Assembly: GCF_014534645.1 (NCBI RefSeq)
Contig: NZ_JACVQF010000200.1
Coordinates: forward strand, 372,001-436,000
From: Streptomyces griseicoloratus
GTDB lineage: Bacteria; Actinomycetota; Actinomycetes; Streptomycetales; Streptomycetaceae
DNA: 64,000 bases
Direction of reading: 5' to 3'
The notes under the pieces were generated by a model. That model saw only the letters and a program-made list of their open reading frames with translations, was not told the origin of the DNA and did not search any database. Position numbers and translations under genes: made by a program. Position 1 is the first letter of the stretch. Every line of letters starts with the position of its first letter. Shown here one piece after another: positions 26,082 through 34,830 of the stretch.

Positions 26082-26099
26082 GCCGGCCGCGGGACAGCA

Positions 26100-26132
26100 C
26101 GAGGCTCCCGGTGGAATCCACCGGGAGCCTCG
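26100..26132. terminator. Bidirectional terminator between prenyltransferase and monooxygenase genes
   Basis: A 16-bp inverted repeat (26100-26115 with 26117-26132) around a single central base, folding with a small loop, lies 19 bp after the prenyltransferase stop. It serves two convergent genes. Confidence 0.8.
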
Positions 26133-26187
26133 GTGCCGGGGCCGCGAATCCCCCCATCGGATGCGTGCGGCCGGGGCCGCGCCGGCG

Positions 26188-27486
26188 CTAGACCCTCAGG
26201 GCCTCCCGCAACTCCCCCAGGTACGGGCCCACGTCGACCTGGATCGAGGCGCCCCCGGTACGGCCGTACCGCCGGGCGATGCCGTCGAGGTAGGTGCTGA
26301 TCTCCTCGCGCATCACCTCCGCCGGCGGCAGCTCCTCCTCGCGCTGCACGATCCCCGTCACCCACTGCGCCTGGGCCTCGACCAGCCGGGTGATCGCGCC
26401 CACGGGCCGGACGAGGCCGACGAAGTACAGTCCCCGGCGGTCGGGCGGGACGATCCGCTTGTACAGCTCGACCGAGCCGTCCGGTCCCACGGGACAGCCG
26501 GCGGGCAGGAACGGGAAGGCCATGCGGAAGCCGGTGCAGTAGATGACCGCGTCCGCCTCCACGGACGTGCCGTCGGTGAAGACGACACGGCTTCCCTCGA
26601 ACGAGGCGATCGCGGGCTTCGGCGTCACGGCGCCGTGGCGTATCCGGCTGAGGATCTCGTCCGAGATGGTCACGGCGGAGGAGAACACCGGGTGGTCGGG
26701 CTCGGGCAGGCCGTAGTCCGCCAGTCTGCCCCGCGCGACGAGCAGGGCCTGCTCCACGAAACGGCGCTGCTCGGCGAAGGACATCTCGTTCCACCACGGG
26801 GCTTCGGCGATCTCGTCGACCGACATCCCGAAGAGCTGCTTGGGCACGATGTGCAGGCCCCGGCGCACCGAGAGCACGGTCTGCCCGGCGTGCCGGGAGA
26901 GGTCCGCGGCGATGTCCACCGCCGAGGCGCCCAGGCCGACCACGACGACGCGCTGTCCGGCGAAGTCGCTGCCGTCGCGGTAGTCGAGCGAGTGCAGAAT
27001 CGTTCCGCCGAAGGAGTCGGAACCCGGCGGCAGGGGATCGGGCAGGGCGGGCTCCGTGTGGTGCCCCGAGGCGACGATCACATGCTCGAACCACCGGGAG
27101 GCCACCGCGCCGTCCGCGTCCCGGCTGACGACCGTCCACAGCCCCTCGGCGTCCGCGCGCACGGAGACCACCTCGGTGCGCGTCTCGACGTGGTCCAGCA
27201 CGCCGGCCCACCGGGCGAACGACCGCAGATAGGCGGCGACCTCGCTGTGCCGGGGATAGAGCGGGTACGACTCCGGCATCGGGAAGTCGGTGTAACCGGT
27301 CAGCTGCTTGGCGGTGTTGAGGTGCAGTGAGAGATAGCCCGGGCCCCGCTCGCCCGCCTCCGGCTGACGCCAGACCCCTCCGACGTCGGGGGCCTTCTCC
27401 AGGCAGACGAACTCGACACCGCGGTCCCTCAGGGCGTGCGCCACAGCCAAGCCCGACAGACCCGCACCGATCACACATACGCCCAC
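26188..27486 (-). CDS. Flavin-dependent monooxygenase (FMO-like), partner of the prenyltransferase
   Basis: This 432-residue protein has an N-terminal FAD Rossmann motif ([19 protein letters not shown]), a second NADPH-binding motif ([14 protein letters not shown], near residue 175) and an FMO-type CTGF motif ([13 protein letters not shown]). The substrate-side [20 protein letters not shown] is typical of bacterial FMOs acting on amines. I start at the GTG at 27486 because GGGGAG lies 6 bases upstream; an ATG at 27528 lacks such a site. Based on the S. coelicolor SCO7467/SCO7468 pair, it may N-oxidise a prenylated amino acid or amine to an oxime or nitrile. Here the two genes are convergent and independently transcribed. 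Confidence 0.88.
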   Translation of the reverse strand: MGVCVIGAGLSGLAVAHALRDRGVEFVCLEKAPDVGGVWRQPEAGERGPGYLSLHLNTAKQLTGYTDFPMPESYPLYPRHSEVAAYLRSFARWAGVLDHVETRTEVVSVRADAEGLWTVVSRDADGAVASRWFEHVIVASGHHTEPALPDPLPPGSDSFGGTILHSLDYRDGSDFAGQRVVVVGLGASAVDIAADLSRHAGQTVLSVRRGLHIVPKQLFGMSVDEIAEAPWWNEMSFAEQRRFVEQALLVARGRLADYGLPEPDHPVFSSAVTISDEILSRIRHGAVTPKPAIASFEGSRVVFTDGTSVEADAVIYCTGFRMAFPFLPAGCPVGPDGSVELYKRIVPPDRRGLYFVGLVRPVGAITRLVEAQAQWVTGIVQREEELPPAEVMREEISTYLDGIARRYGRTGGASIQVDVGPYLGELREALRV

Positions 27487-27608
27487 GGTTCTCCCCAGGA
27501 CGATCACCTTCCTTCGCCGAACATGCATTGACTGCCCACACGCATCACCTCGCACACCAGTCACGGCATCGAACAGATGTGTCTGTCCTCACGTTTTGTG
27601 CTCCCCGG

Positions 27609-28394
27609 CTACCGCCACAGCTCCCGCAGCGCGGCGTTGACGGTGGCGGGGTGCTGGGTGTGCGGGTAGTAGCCCGGCACGCGCAGCAGACGGGCGCCGA
27701 CGGCTTCGGCGACGGCCTCGGCACAGGCGATCAGCGGTTCGCCCGCGTAGGTCCGGTAGAGCTCCGGCGCGTCCTGCCAGATCCCGCAGATCACCAGCGT
27801 CGGCCACGGCGCGGACCTCAGCGGTTCCAGCGGTACCGTCGCCTCCCACACCGGGCGCTCCCGCATGGAGGTGGCCACGGCGCGCAGGCGCTGCGGGGTG
27901 GGGGCCGGCATGGTCATCCCGAGTCCCTCCGTGGAGGCGCGCAGGTACTGCTCCGGCATGACCGACTCCGGTACCGCGGGGCTGTTGCGCACCCGTTCGA
28001 GCATGGCGTCGACGGCCGGGTGACCGGCGGCCGCGGAGAACGCGGCGGGCTGGATCAGCGTCAGGGAGCGCACGAGGCCGGGGCGGCGCCCGGCGGCGAG
28101 CATGGCCGCCAGGCCGCCGTTGCCGTGGCCGACCAGGTGGGCGCCGCCGTCCTGCCGCGCCAGCAGGTCCACCAGGTCGTCGGCGTCGGTGTCGAAGTCG
28201 CTCCGGTCGGTACCGGGGCTGTGGCCGTAACCGCGGCGGTCCACCAGCAGCAGGCGGTGGTGCGCGGCGAGCGGCCGCTGGGCCGCGAAGCCGTACGCCT
28301 CGTCGCTGCCCCAGGTGAAGATGTTGTGCACGAAGACGGCGGGGGCGCCCTCGCCCCCGGTCTCGTCCCACACGGTCGTGTGAAGGTCGGTCAT
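27609..28394 (-). CDS. Alpha/beta-hydrolase with Gly at the nucleophile position
   Basis: This 261-residue protein has a normal alpha/beta-hydrolase frame: APAVFVHNIFTWGS for the oxyanion loop, HRLLLVDRRGYGHSPGT, the nucleophile elbow region, then TLVICGIWQDAPELY for the acid and GYYPHTQHPATVN for the His. The elbow reads LVGHGNGGLAAM, where active members have GHSNGG, so the catalytic Ser is Gly91. The codon is GGC, one base from AGC. Without the Ser it may bind a ligand rather than hydrolyse esters, unless another chemistry is used. It is divergent from the methyltransferase gene. Confidence 0.83.
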   Translation of the reverse strand: MTDLHTTVWDETGGEGAPAVFVHNIFTWGSDEAYGFAAQRPLAAHHRLLLVDRRGYGHSPGTDRSDFDTDADDLVDLLARQDGGAHLVGHGNGGLAAMLAAGRRPGLVRSLTLIQPAAFSAAAGHPAVDAMLERVRNSPAVPESVMPEQYLRASTEGLGMTMPAPTPQRLRAVATSMRERPVWEATVPLEPLRSAPWPTLVICGIWQDAPELYRTYAGEPLIACAEAVAEAVGARLLRVPGYYPHTQHPATVNAALRELWR

Positions 28395-28797
28395 CGGCGG
28401 TCCTCCGTTCGCCTCGCGGTCCGACGTCGCGCGTCCCCGTCAGTGCTCCCCACGTCGCCGCCCGGACATTCACGGGACGTGGCCCCGGGCCCCTTGCCGC
28501 ACGTCACCGGTTGCCTGGCCCTGCCGGTACGAGGGAGCCGTGGCCGTCCGCGGGCGCGCGGCGCACGGTGAGGACATGACCGGTCGCGCCGCCGGCGGCC
28601 GAGGACGCCGGCCTTCTCGACCCGGTGTTCCGGGCCGGACTCGCGGCCTTCGGAGCCCGGAGCCCCGAACTCGCCTCTCGCTACCGGGCCGGCTGAACCA
28701 CCGGCCGTTGCGTGCCGGTCGGGCGCCCGGGCGGGTGCGGCCCTGTGGACCCGGTGGCGGGGTCGCGGGCATCCTGGATGCGGACGGAGGGGGTGCC
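28395..28797. other. 403-bp divergent intergenic region; possible gene-end remnant
   Basis: It separates the hydrolase (minus) and the methyltransferase (plus). In the plus strand, about 28603-28696 reads as a protein-like tail, DPVFRAGLAAFGARSPEL then ASRYRAG and a stop, with codon choice like real genes. No start or ribosome site precedes it, so it could be the decayed end of a lost gene. GGAGG just before 28798 is the methyltransferase ribosome site. No clear operator was found. Confidence 0.4.
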
Positions 28798-29592
28798 ATG
28801 GCGGAGCGGGTTCCGGAGGGTGTCGACACGAGCAGGCCCAGCATCGCGCGGGTGTACGACGCCGTTCTGGGCGGGGAGCACAACTTCCCCGTGGACCGGG
28901 CGATCGCGGAGGAGGCCCTGCGGATCGTCCCCGAGATCCGTGATGTCGGCCGCTACAACAGAGCCGTGCTCGGGCGGGGCGTGCGGTATCTGGCGCAGGC
29001 CGGCATCAGGCAGTTCCTGGATCTGGGCTCCGGGCTTCCGACCGTCCGCAACACTCATCAGGCGGCCGGGGACGCCGCGCCCGGCTGCCGTGTGGTGTAC
29101 GTCGACAACGACCCCGCGGTGTCCGCGTACGGACGCGAGATCCTCGCCGCGGACCCCCTCACCGCCCTGCTCACCGCGGACCTGCGCGAGCCCGGCACCG
29201 TACTGGACCATCCCGTGGTGCGGCGGCTGATCGACTTCGACGAGCCCGTCGGCCTGATGCTGCTCGGCGTGATCCACCACCTCAACGACGACGAGGACCC
29301 CGCCGGCATCGTGCGGACGTACGTCGACGCGCTCCCCCGCGGGAGTCACCTCTTCCTGACCCATTTCTGCGCGTCCGGCCCCGACGCGGCGGAGTTGGAG
29401 CGAGCGATGCTCTCCGACCTGGGGACGGGCCGGTTCCGCACGCTGGAGGAGATCACCGCGTACTTCGACGGGTGCGAACTGGTCAGCCCGGGAGTGACCT
29501 ATCTGCCGCAGTGGCGGCCCGACGAACCCGTCGGACTCCCCCTCACCGTGGGACAGCGCCTGATGGCCGGCGGAATCGCCCGCAAACCCTGA
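28798..29592 (+). CDS. SAM-dependent methyltransferase, PF04672 (DUF574) family
   Basis: This 264-residue protein carries the family hallmark near its N-terminus, SIARVYDAVLGGEHNFPVDR (about residues 15-34), and a SAM-binding motif FLDLGSGLPT. VVYVDNDPAVSAYGRE is the acidic loop after strand 2. The family is abundant in Streptomyces; most members have no known substrate. A GGAGGGGG ribosome site precedes the ATG at 28798. It is probably a single-gene unit. Methyltransferase chemistry is inferred from the fold; the target is unknown. Confidence 0.9.
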   Translation: MAERVPEGVDTSRPSIARVYDAVLGGEHNFPVDRAIAEEALRIVPEIRDVGRYNRAVLGRGVRYLAQAGIRQFLDLGSGLPTVRNTHQAAGDAAPGCRVVYVDNDPAVSAYGREILAADPLTALLTADLREPGTVLDHPVVRRLIDFDEPVGLMLLGVIHHLNDDEDPAGIVRTYVDALPRGSHLFLTHFCASGPDAAELERAMLSDLGTGRFRTLEEITAYFDGCELVSPGVTYLPQWRPDEPVGLPLTVGQRLMAGGIARKP

Positions 29593-29616
29593 GCACGGCG
29601 CCGCCCGGGGGCCGGC

Positions 29617-30057
29617 TCAGGCGTCGTCGGTCTCGGCCGCCCTCTCCGGGACCGCGATCGTGCCCTGGGCCACGGCGCACAGGGTCTCCACCCCGTCGGC
29701 GTCCACGGACGAGATGTCGCAGCGGCACACCACCCGGGAGCGGCCGGCCCGCACGACCCGGGCGCGGGCCCGCAGCAGCGTGCCGGCCGCGGGGCGCAGG
29801 TAGTCGATGGTGAAGCCGGCGGTGAGCAGCCGGGTGCCGGCCACGGTGCCCGCGGCGAAGGTCAGCGTGTTGTCCGCGGCGTAGGCGAGCACGCCGCCGT
29901 GCACGAAGCCGTTCTGCTGGAGCAGTTCGTCGCGGACGTCCAGTTCGAGGGTCGCCTCTCCTTCGTCGAAGGCCGTCAGCCTGGCACCGAGCAGATTGCT
30001 GAACGGCTGGGCCGCCAGCGCCTTCTGGGCGACCGTCAGGTCCGGAACACTCCGCAC
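29617..30057 (-). CDS. PaaI-type hotdog thioesterase
   Basis: This 146-residue protein has a hotdog fold with the PaaI-type active-site helix NGFVHGGVLAYAADN at about residues 49-63, which holds the catalytic Asn/Asp-type residues. LTAGFTIDYLRPAAGTLLRA is the usual strand pair. It would hydrolyse acyl-CoA thioesters, probably aryl- or acyl-CoA. The GTG at 30057 follows GAGG; the longer frame upstream has shadow-like composition. It is convergent with the methyltransferase and divergent from the phosphotransferase. Confidence 0.82.
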   Translation of the reverse strand: MRSVPDLTVAQKALAAQPFSNLLGARLTAFDEGEATLELDVRDELLQQNGFVHGGVLAYAADNTLTFAAGTVAGTRLLTAGFTIDYLRPAAGTLLRARARVVRAGRSRVVCRCDISSVDADGVETLCAVAQGTIAVPERAAETDDA

Positions 30058-30194
30058 ACCACACCTCGGCTTCCGTGATCGGCCGGCGGTTCCGCCGCCG
30101 CGTGCGCGCCGGGACGACGACGACCGGCAAGGGACACTCACCAAACCACGAATGCGTGTGCTCCGCGGCGCGATGCCCGGGAAAATCGGCGCAC

Positions 30195-31097
30195 ATGAGC
30201 GAAGTGAAGACGTATTCCGGACCGTTTCCCGTCGACGAGGACCTCGTCCGGCGGCTGGTCGCGGGCCGGTTCCCGCAGTGGGCGGGGCTGACGGTGGAAC
30301 GGTTCCCGTCCGGGGGCACGGTGAACGCCATGTACCGGCTCGGCGACGACATGGTCGTACGGCTGCCGTTGGTGGCGGGCGGGGCCCAGGACGTGGCCGT
30401 GGAGCGGGAGTGGCTGCCCCGCCTCGCCGCCCTGCTGCCGACGGCCGTCCCCGAGGTGCTGGGGGCCGGGGAGCCCGCCGAGGGGTATCCGTGGCCGTGG
30501 TCGGTGTACCGGTGGCTGGCCGGGGAGAACCCCGAGGCCGGGGCGCTCGGTGAGCCGGTGGGGCTGGCCGGGGACCTGGCGGGGTTCGTGTCGGCAATGC
30601 GGAGCGTCACCCTGCCGGGGGCGCCGCAGGCCTATCGCGGCGGGCCGCTCGCCTCGCTCGACGCCTCGACGCGGGCGGCGGTCGAGGAACTGCGCGGGAT
30701 ACCGGAGGAAGGTGTCGACTGCGATGCCGTGCTCGCCGTGTGGGAGGACGCGCTGCGGGCTCCGGACCCGGACGGGCCGCCGGTGTGGCTGCACGCCGAT
30801 CTGATGCCGGGCAATCTGCTGGTCGAAGCCGGCCGGCTGACCTCGGTGATCGACTTCGGGTGCATGGGGATGGGCGATCCGGCATGCGATCTCTTCCCGG
30901 CGTGGAACCTGCTGCCGGCCGACGCGAGGCAGGTCTTCCGCGCGGCGCTCGACGTGGACGAGGCGACGTGGAGGCGCGGCCGCGGCCGGACGCTGTCCCA
31001 GGCGCTGATCGCGCTGCCGTACCACCGCAGGAGCAACGCGGCCATGGCGGACAACGCCCGGCACGTGATCCGGGCGGTGCTGGAGGAGGCCGGCTGA
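30195..31097 (+). CDS. Aminoglycoside-phosphotransferase-family kinase
   Basis: This 300-residue protein has the APH/choline-kinase fold. The ATP-binding N-lobe contains SGGTVNAMYRLGDDMVVRLP, the catalytic loop is HADLMPGN at 200-207 (Asp202), and the metal-binding DFG is at 220-222 in SVIDFGCMGMGDPACDLFPA. Similar proteins are annotated as antibiotic or small-molecule kinases. The neighbours give no hint, so a resistance role cannot be claimed. It starts at the ATG at 30195; the frame is open upstream but without a better start. Confidence 0.88.
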   Translation: MSEVKTYSGPFPVDEDLVRRLVAGRFPQWAGLTVERFPSGGTVNAMYRLGDDMVVRLPLVAGGAQDVAVEREWLPRLAALLPTAVPEVLGAGEPAEGYPWPWSVYRWLAGENPEAGALGEPVGLAGDLAGFVSAMRSVTLPGAPQAYRGGPLASLDASTRAAVEELRGIPEEGVDCDAVLAVWEDALRAPDPDGPPVWLHADLMPGNLLVEAGRLTSVIDFGCMGMGDPACDLFPAWNLLPADARQVFRAALDVDEATWRRGRGRTLSQALIALPYHRRSNAAMADNARHVIRAVLEEAG

Positions 31098-31185
31098 GAC
31101 GCGGCGCCCCGGCCGCGTCACGGGGCCGCGTCACACCCCGGTGACCGTCCGCGGTGCCGCGCCCCTGCCGGGGGGCGTACGGGCA

Positions 31186-31211
31186 CGCCGAGCGACGGTT
31201 GTCGCTCGGCG
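31186..31211. terminator. Bidirectional terminator between phosphotransferase and pyc
   Basis: A perfect 11-bp stem (31186-31196 with 31201-31211) closes a GGTT loop. It lies between two convergent genes. Confidence 0.8.
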
Positions 31212-31233
31212 AGCCGGCTGACCTCCGGAGCGC

Positions 31234-34200
31234 TCAGGCGAGTTCCACCAGGAGGTCACCGCCCTCGACCTGCTGGACGCGGTTGATGGCGAGCCGGGCC
31301 ACCGTGCCGGCCCTCGGGGCGGTGATCGACGCCTCCATCTTCATCGCCTCGATGGTGGCCACCGTGTCACCGGCGTCCACCTGGTCGCCCTCGGCGGCCA
31401 CGAGCGTCACCACGCCGGCGAACGGCGCCGCCACGTGCCCGGGGTTGGCCCGGTCGGCCTTCTCGGTCACCGGGACGTCGGAGGCCGCCGACCGGTCGCG
31501 GATCTGGATCGGCCGCAGCTGGCCGTTGAGGGACGACATCACCGTGCGCATACCGCGCTCGTCGGCGTCGCCGATGGCCTGGAGTTCGATCAGCAGCCGC
31601 ACGCCGGGGTCGAGGTCGACGGCGTACTCCTTGCCGGGACGCAGCCCGTAGAAGAAGTCCTTGCTGTCCAGGACGCTGGTGTCGCCGTAGGCCTGGCGGT
31701 GCGTCTCGAACTCGCGGGTGGGTCCCGGGAACAGCAGCCGGTTCAGTGTCGCCCGCCGCTCCTTCGCGAGGCCGGCACGGTCGTCCGCGGTCAGTTCCTG
31801 TACGGGCTTGGGCTCGGCACGGCCCTGCAGCGCCTTGCTGCGGAAGGGTTCGGGCCAGCCGCCGGGCGGCGTGCCCAGCTCACCGCGCAGGAAGCCGATG
31901 ACGGAGTCGGGGATGTCGAACCGGTCGGGGGCCGCCTCGAAGTCCTCCGGGTCCACGCCCGCGCCCACCAGGTGGAGTGCCAGGTCGCCGACCACCTTCG
32001 ACGAGGGGGTGACCTTCACCAGCCGGCCGAGCATCCGGTCGGCGGCGGCGTACATGGCCTCGATGTCCTCGAAGCGGTCCCCGAGGCCGAGCGCGACCGC
32101 CTGGGTGCGCAGGTTGGACAGCTGCCCGCCGGGGATCTCGTGGTGGTAGACGCGGCCGGTGGGCGAGGCCAGGCCCGCCTCGAAGGGGGCGTAGACCTTG
32201 CGGACGCTCTCCCAGTACGGCTCCAGGTCGCCGACGGCCTGGAGGTCCAGGCCGGTGGGCCGCGGGGAGTGGTCGGTCGCCGCCACGATCGCGGACAGCG
32301 ACGGCTGGGAGGTGGTGCCGGCCATGGACGCCACCGCTCCGTCGACGGCGTCCGCTCCCGCCTGGACGGCAGCGAGGTACGTGGCGAGCTGGCCCCCGGC
32401 GGTGTCGTGGGTGTGCAGGTGCACCGGCAGGTCGAACTCCCGGCGCAGGGCCGACACCAGGGTCGCCGCCGCCGGTGCCCGCAGCAGGCCGGCCATGTCC
32501 TTGACGGCCAGCACATGGGCGCCCGCGTCCACGATCCGCTCGGCCAGGCGCAGGTAGTAGTCGAGGGTGTAGAGCTTCTCGGAGGGGTCGGACAGGTCGG
32601 AGGTGTAGCACAGGGCCACCTCGGCGACCGCCGTGCCGGTCTGGCGTACCGCGTCGATGGCGGGCCGCATCTGGTCGACGTCGTTGAGGGCGTCGAAGAT
32701 GCGGAAGATGTCGATGCCGGTGGCCGCGGCCTCCTGCACGAAGGCGTCGGTCACCTCGGTCGGGTACGGCGTGTAGCCCACGGTGTTGCGGCCGCGCAGC
32801 AGCATCTGCAGGCAGATGTTCGGCACCGCTTCGCGCAGGGCGGCCAGGCGCTCCCACGGGTCCTCGGCGAGGAAGCGCAGGGCGACGTCGTAGGTGGCGC
32901 CGCCCCAGCACTCCAGCGACAGCAGCTGGGGCAGGGTGTGCGCCACCGTCGGGGCGACGGCGAGCAGGTCCTTGGTGCGGACCCGGGTGGCGAGCAGTGA
33001 CTGGTGGGCGTCGCGGAACGTGGTGTCGGTGACGCCGAGGGTGGGTGACGAACGCAGCTCGCGGGCGAACCCCTCCGGGCCGAGCCCGGCCAGCCGCTGC
33101 CGGGATCCGGCCGGTGGCCGGCCGGTGGGCACCGCCGGCAGCTTGGTCGTGGGGTCGATCAGGTCGGGGCGTTCGCCGTGCGGCTTGTTGACGGTGACGT
33201 CGGCGAGGTAGGTGAGCAGCTTCGTGCCGCGGTCGGCGGAGTGGCGTGCGGTGAGCAGGTGCGGGCGCTGCTCGATGAACGAGGTGGTGACCTGGCCGGC
33301 CTGGAAGTCCGGGTCGTCGAGCACCGCCTGGAGGAACGGGATGTTCGTGGCGACGCCGCGGATGCGGAACTCGGCCACGGCACGCCGGGCGCGGCCCACC
33401 GCCGCGCCGAAGTCCCGGCCCCGGCAGGTGAGCTTGACCAGCATCGAGTCGAAGTGCGCGCTGATCTCCGTACCGGCGTGGGTGGTCCCGCCGTCGAGGC
33501 GGATGCCCGAGCCGCCGGGCGAGCGGTAGGCGCTGATCCGGCCGGTGTCCGGGCGGAAGCCGTTGGCCGGGTCCTCGGTGGTGATACGGCACTGCAGTGC
33601 GGCGCCCCGCAGGGTGATGCTCTCCTGGGCGAGCCCGAGGTCGGCGAGCGTCTCGCCGGCGGCGATGCGCAGCTGCGACTGCACGAGGTCGACGTCGGTG
33701 ACCTCCTCGGTCACCGTGTGCTCGACCTGGATGCGCGGGTTCATCTCGATGAAGACGTGGTTTCCGTCGCGGTCGAGGAGGAACTCCACGGTGCCGGCGT
33801 TGCGGTAGCCGATCTGCCGGGCGAACCGCACGGCGTCGGCGCAGATCCGCTCGCGCAGTCCCGGGTCGAGGTTGGGCGCGGGGGCGAGTTCGATCACCTT
33901 CTGGTGGCGCCGCTGCACCGAGCAGTCCCGCTCGAACAGGTGGATGACGTCGCCCTGTCCGTCGGCGAGGATCTGCACCTCGATGTGGCGGGGTTCGACG
34001 ACGGCCTTCTCCAGGAAGACGGTGGGGTCGCCGAAGGCCGACGCCGCCTCCCGGGAGGCCGCCTCGATCGCCTCCCGCAGGTGCGCGGGGTCGTCCACGC
34101 GCCGCATGCCGCGTCCGCCGCCGCCCGCCACCGCCTTGACGAACACGGGGAAGCCGACGTCCTCGGCGGCGCGGACGAGTTCGTCCACGTCGGTGGAGGG

Positions 34201-34608
34201 CGCCGAGGAGCCCAGCACCGGTACCCCGGCCTCACGGGCGGCGGCCACGGCGCGCGCCTTGTTGCCGGTCAGCTCCAGGATCCGGGCGCTCGGTCCGACG
34301 AAGGTGATGCCGGCCTCTTCGCAGGCCCGGGCGAGTTCGGGGTTCTCGGACAGGAATCCGTAGCCCGGGTAGACGGCGTCCGCTCCGGCACGGCGGGCCG
34401 CACGGATGATCTCCTCGACGGAGAGGTAGGCCCGCACCGGATGCCCGGGCCGGCCGATCTCGTACGCCTCGTCGGCCTTCATCCGGTGCAGCGAGTTGCG
34501 GTCCTCGTACGGGAAGACGGCGACGGTTCGGGCGCCCAGCTCGTAGCCTGCGCGGAACGCGCGAATCGCGATCTCACCACGGTTGGCGACCAGCACCTTG
34601 CGGAACAT
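31234..34608 (-). CDS. pyc: Pyruvate carboxylase
   Basis: This 1124-residue biotin enzyme carboxylates pyruvate to oxaloacetate with ATP and bicarbonate, replenishing the TCA cycle. Domains in order: biotin carboxylase (about 1-450, with VKAVAGGGGRGMR and FIEMNPRIQVEHTVTE), carboxyltransferase (about 510-830, with GVTDTTFRDAHQSLLATR and HLHTHDTAGG), a conserved linker, and a biotin carrier domain whose EAMKMEA places the biotinyl Lys at about 1090. The size is standard for single-chain enzymes. The ATG at 34608 follows AAGGGA. A perfect palindrome lies 109-125 bp upstream. It is transcribed alone and is divergent from the protease gene. Confidence 0.96.
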   Translation of the reverse strand: MFRKVLVANRGEIAIRAFRAGYELGARTVAVFPYEDRNSLHRMKADEAYEIGRPGHPVRAYLSVEEIIRAARRAGADAVYPGYGFLSENPELARACEEAGITFVGPSARILELTGNKARAVAAAREAGVPVLGSSAPSTDVDELVRAAEDVGFPVFVKAVAGGGGRGMRRVDDPAHLREAIEAASREAASAFGDPTVFLEKAVVEPRHIEVQILADGQGDVIHLFERDCSVQRRHQKVIELAPAPNLDPGLRERICADAVRFARQIGYRNAGTVEFLLDRDGNHVFIEMNPRIQVEHTVTEEVTDVDLVQSQLRIAAGETLADLGLAQESITLRGAALQCRITTEDPANGFRPDTGRISAYRSPGGSGIRLDGGTTHAGTEISAHFDSMLVKLTCRGRDFGAAVGRARRAVAEFRIRGVATNIPFLQAVLDDPDFQAGQVTTSFIEQRPHLLTARHSADRGTKLLTYLADVTVNKPHGERPDLIDPTTKLPAVPTGRPPAGSRQRLAGLGPEGFARELRSSPTLGVTDTTFRDAHQSLLATRVRTKDLLAVAPTVAHTLPQLLSLECWGGATYDVALRFLAEDPWERLAALREAVPNICLQMLLRGRNTVGYTPYPTEVTDAFVQEAAATGIDIFRIFDALNDVDQMRPAIDAVRQTGTAVAEVALCYTSDLSDPSEKLYTLDYYLRLAERIVDAGAHVLAVKDMAGLLRAPAAATLVSALRREFDLPVHLHTHDTAGGQLATYLAAVQAGADAVDGAVASMAGTTSQPSLSAIVAATDHSPRPTGLDLQAVGDLEPYWESVRKVYAPFEAGLASPTGRVYHHEIPGGQLSNLRTQAVALGLGDRFEDIEAMYAAADRMLGRLVKVTPSSKVVGDLALHLVGAGVDPEDFEAAPDRFDIPDSVIGFLRGELGTPPGGWPEPFRSKALQGRAEPKPVQELTADDRAGLAKERRATLNRLLFPGPTREFETHRQAYGDTSVLDSKDFFYGLRPGKEYAVDLDPGVRLLIELQAIGDADERGMRTVMSSLNGQLRPIQIRDRSAASDVPVTEKADRANPGHVAAPFAGVVTLVAAEGDQVDAGDTVATIEAMKMEASITAPRAGTVARLAINRVQQVEGGDLLVELA

Positions 34609-34716
34609 TGTCGATCCCTTCAGCCTGCCGGTGACGAAGACCATGGTGTCGACGGCACCCCCGCTACGCCATGTGAGCCGGGCCACTCCCGGTCATCTGC
34701 CCGCCACTGGCGGGGA

Positions 34717-34733
34717 CATAACACCGTGTTATG
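34717..34733. promoter_or_regulatory. 17-bp palindrome between pyc and the serine protease
   Basis: cataacac-c-gtgttatg has perfect 8-bp arms. It is AT-rich against a GC-rich background and sits in the 222-bp divergent spacer, 109 bp from the pyc start and 98 bp from the protease start. A dimeric repressor site is likely; the regulator is unknown. Confidence 0.6.
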
Positions 34734-34830
34734 GGAGATCGGTATTGGTGATCACGGATCCGGCACCGGAATCCTGAGGCTCCCCACACCCCACACACGC
34801 CGCCGTGCGTGTCAGCGGAATCGAGGAGCC

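Noticed and set aside
30195-31097. Aminoglycoside resistance gene
   Set aside because: The kinase fold is clear, but the family covers many substrates and no resistance context is present.
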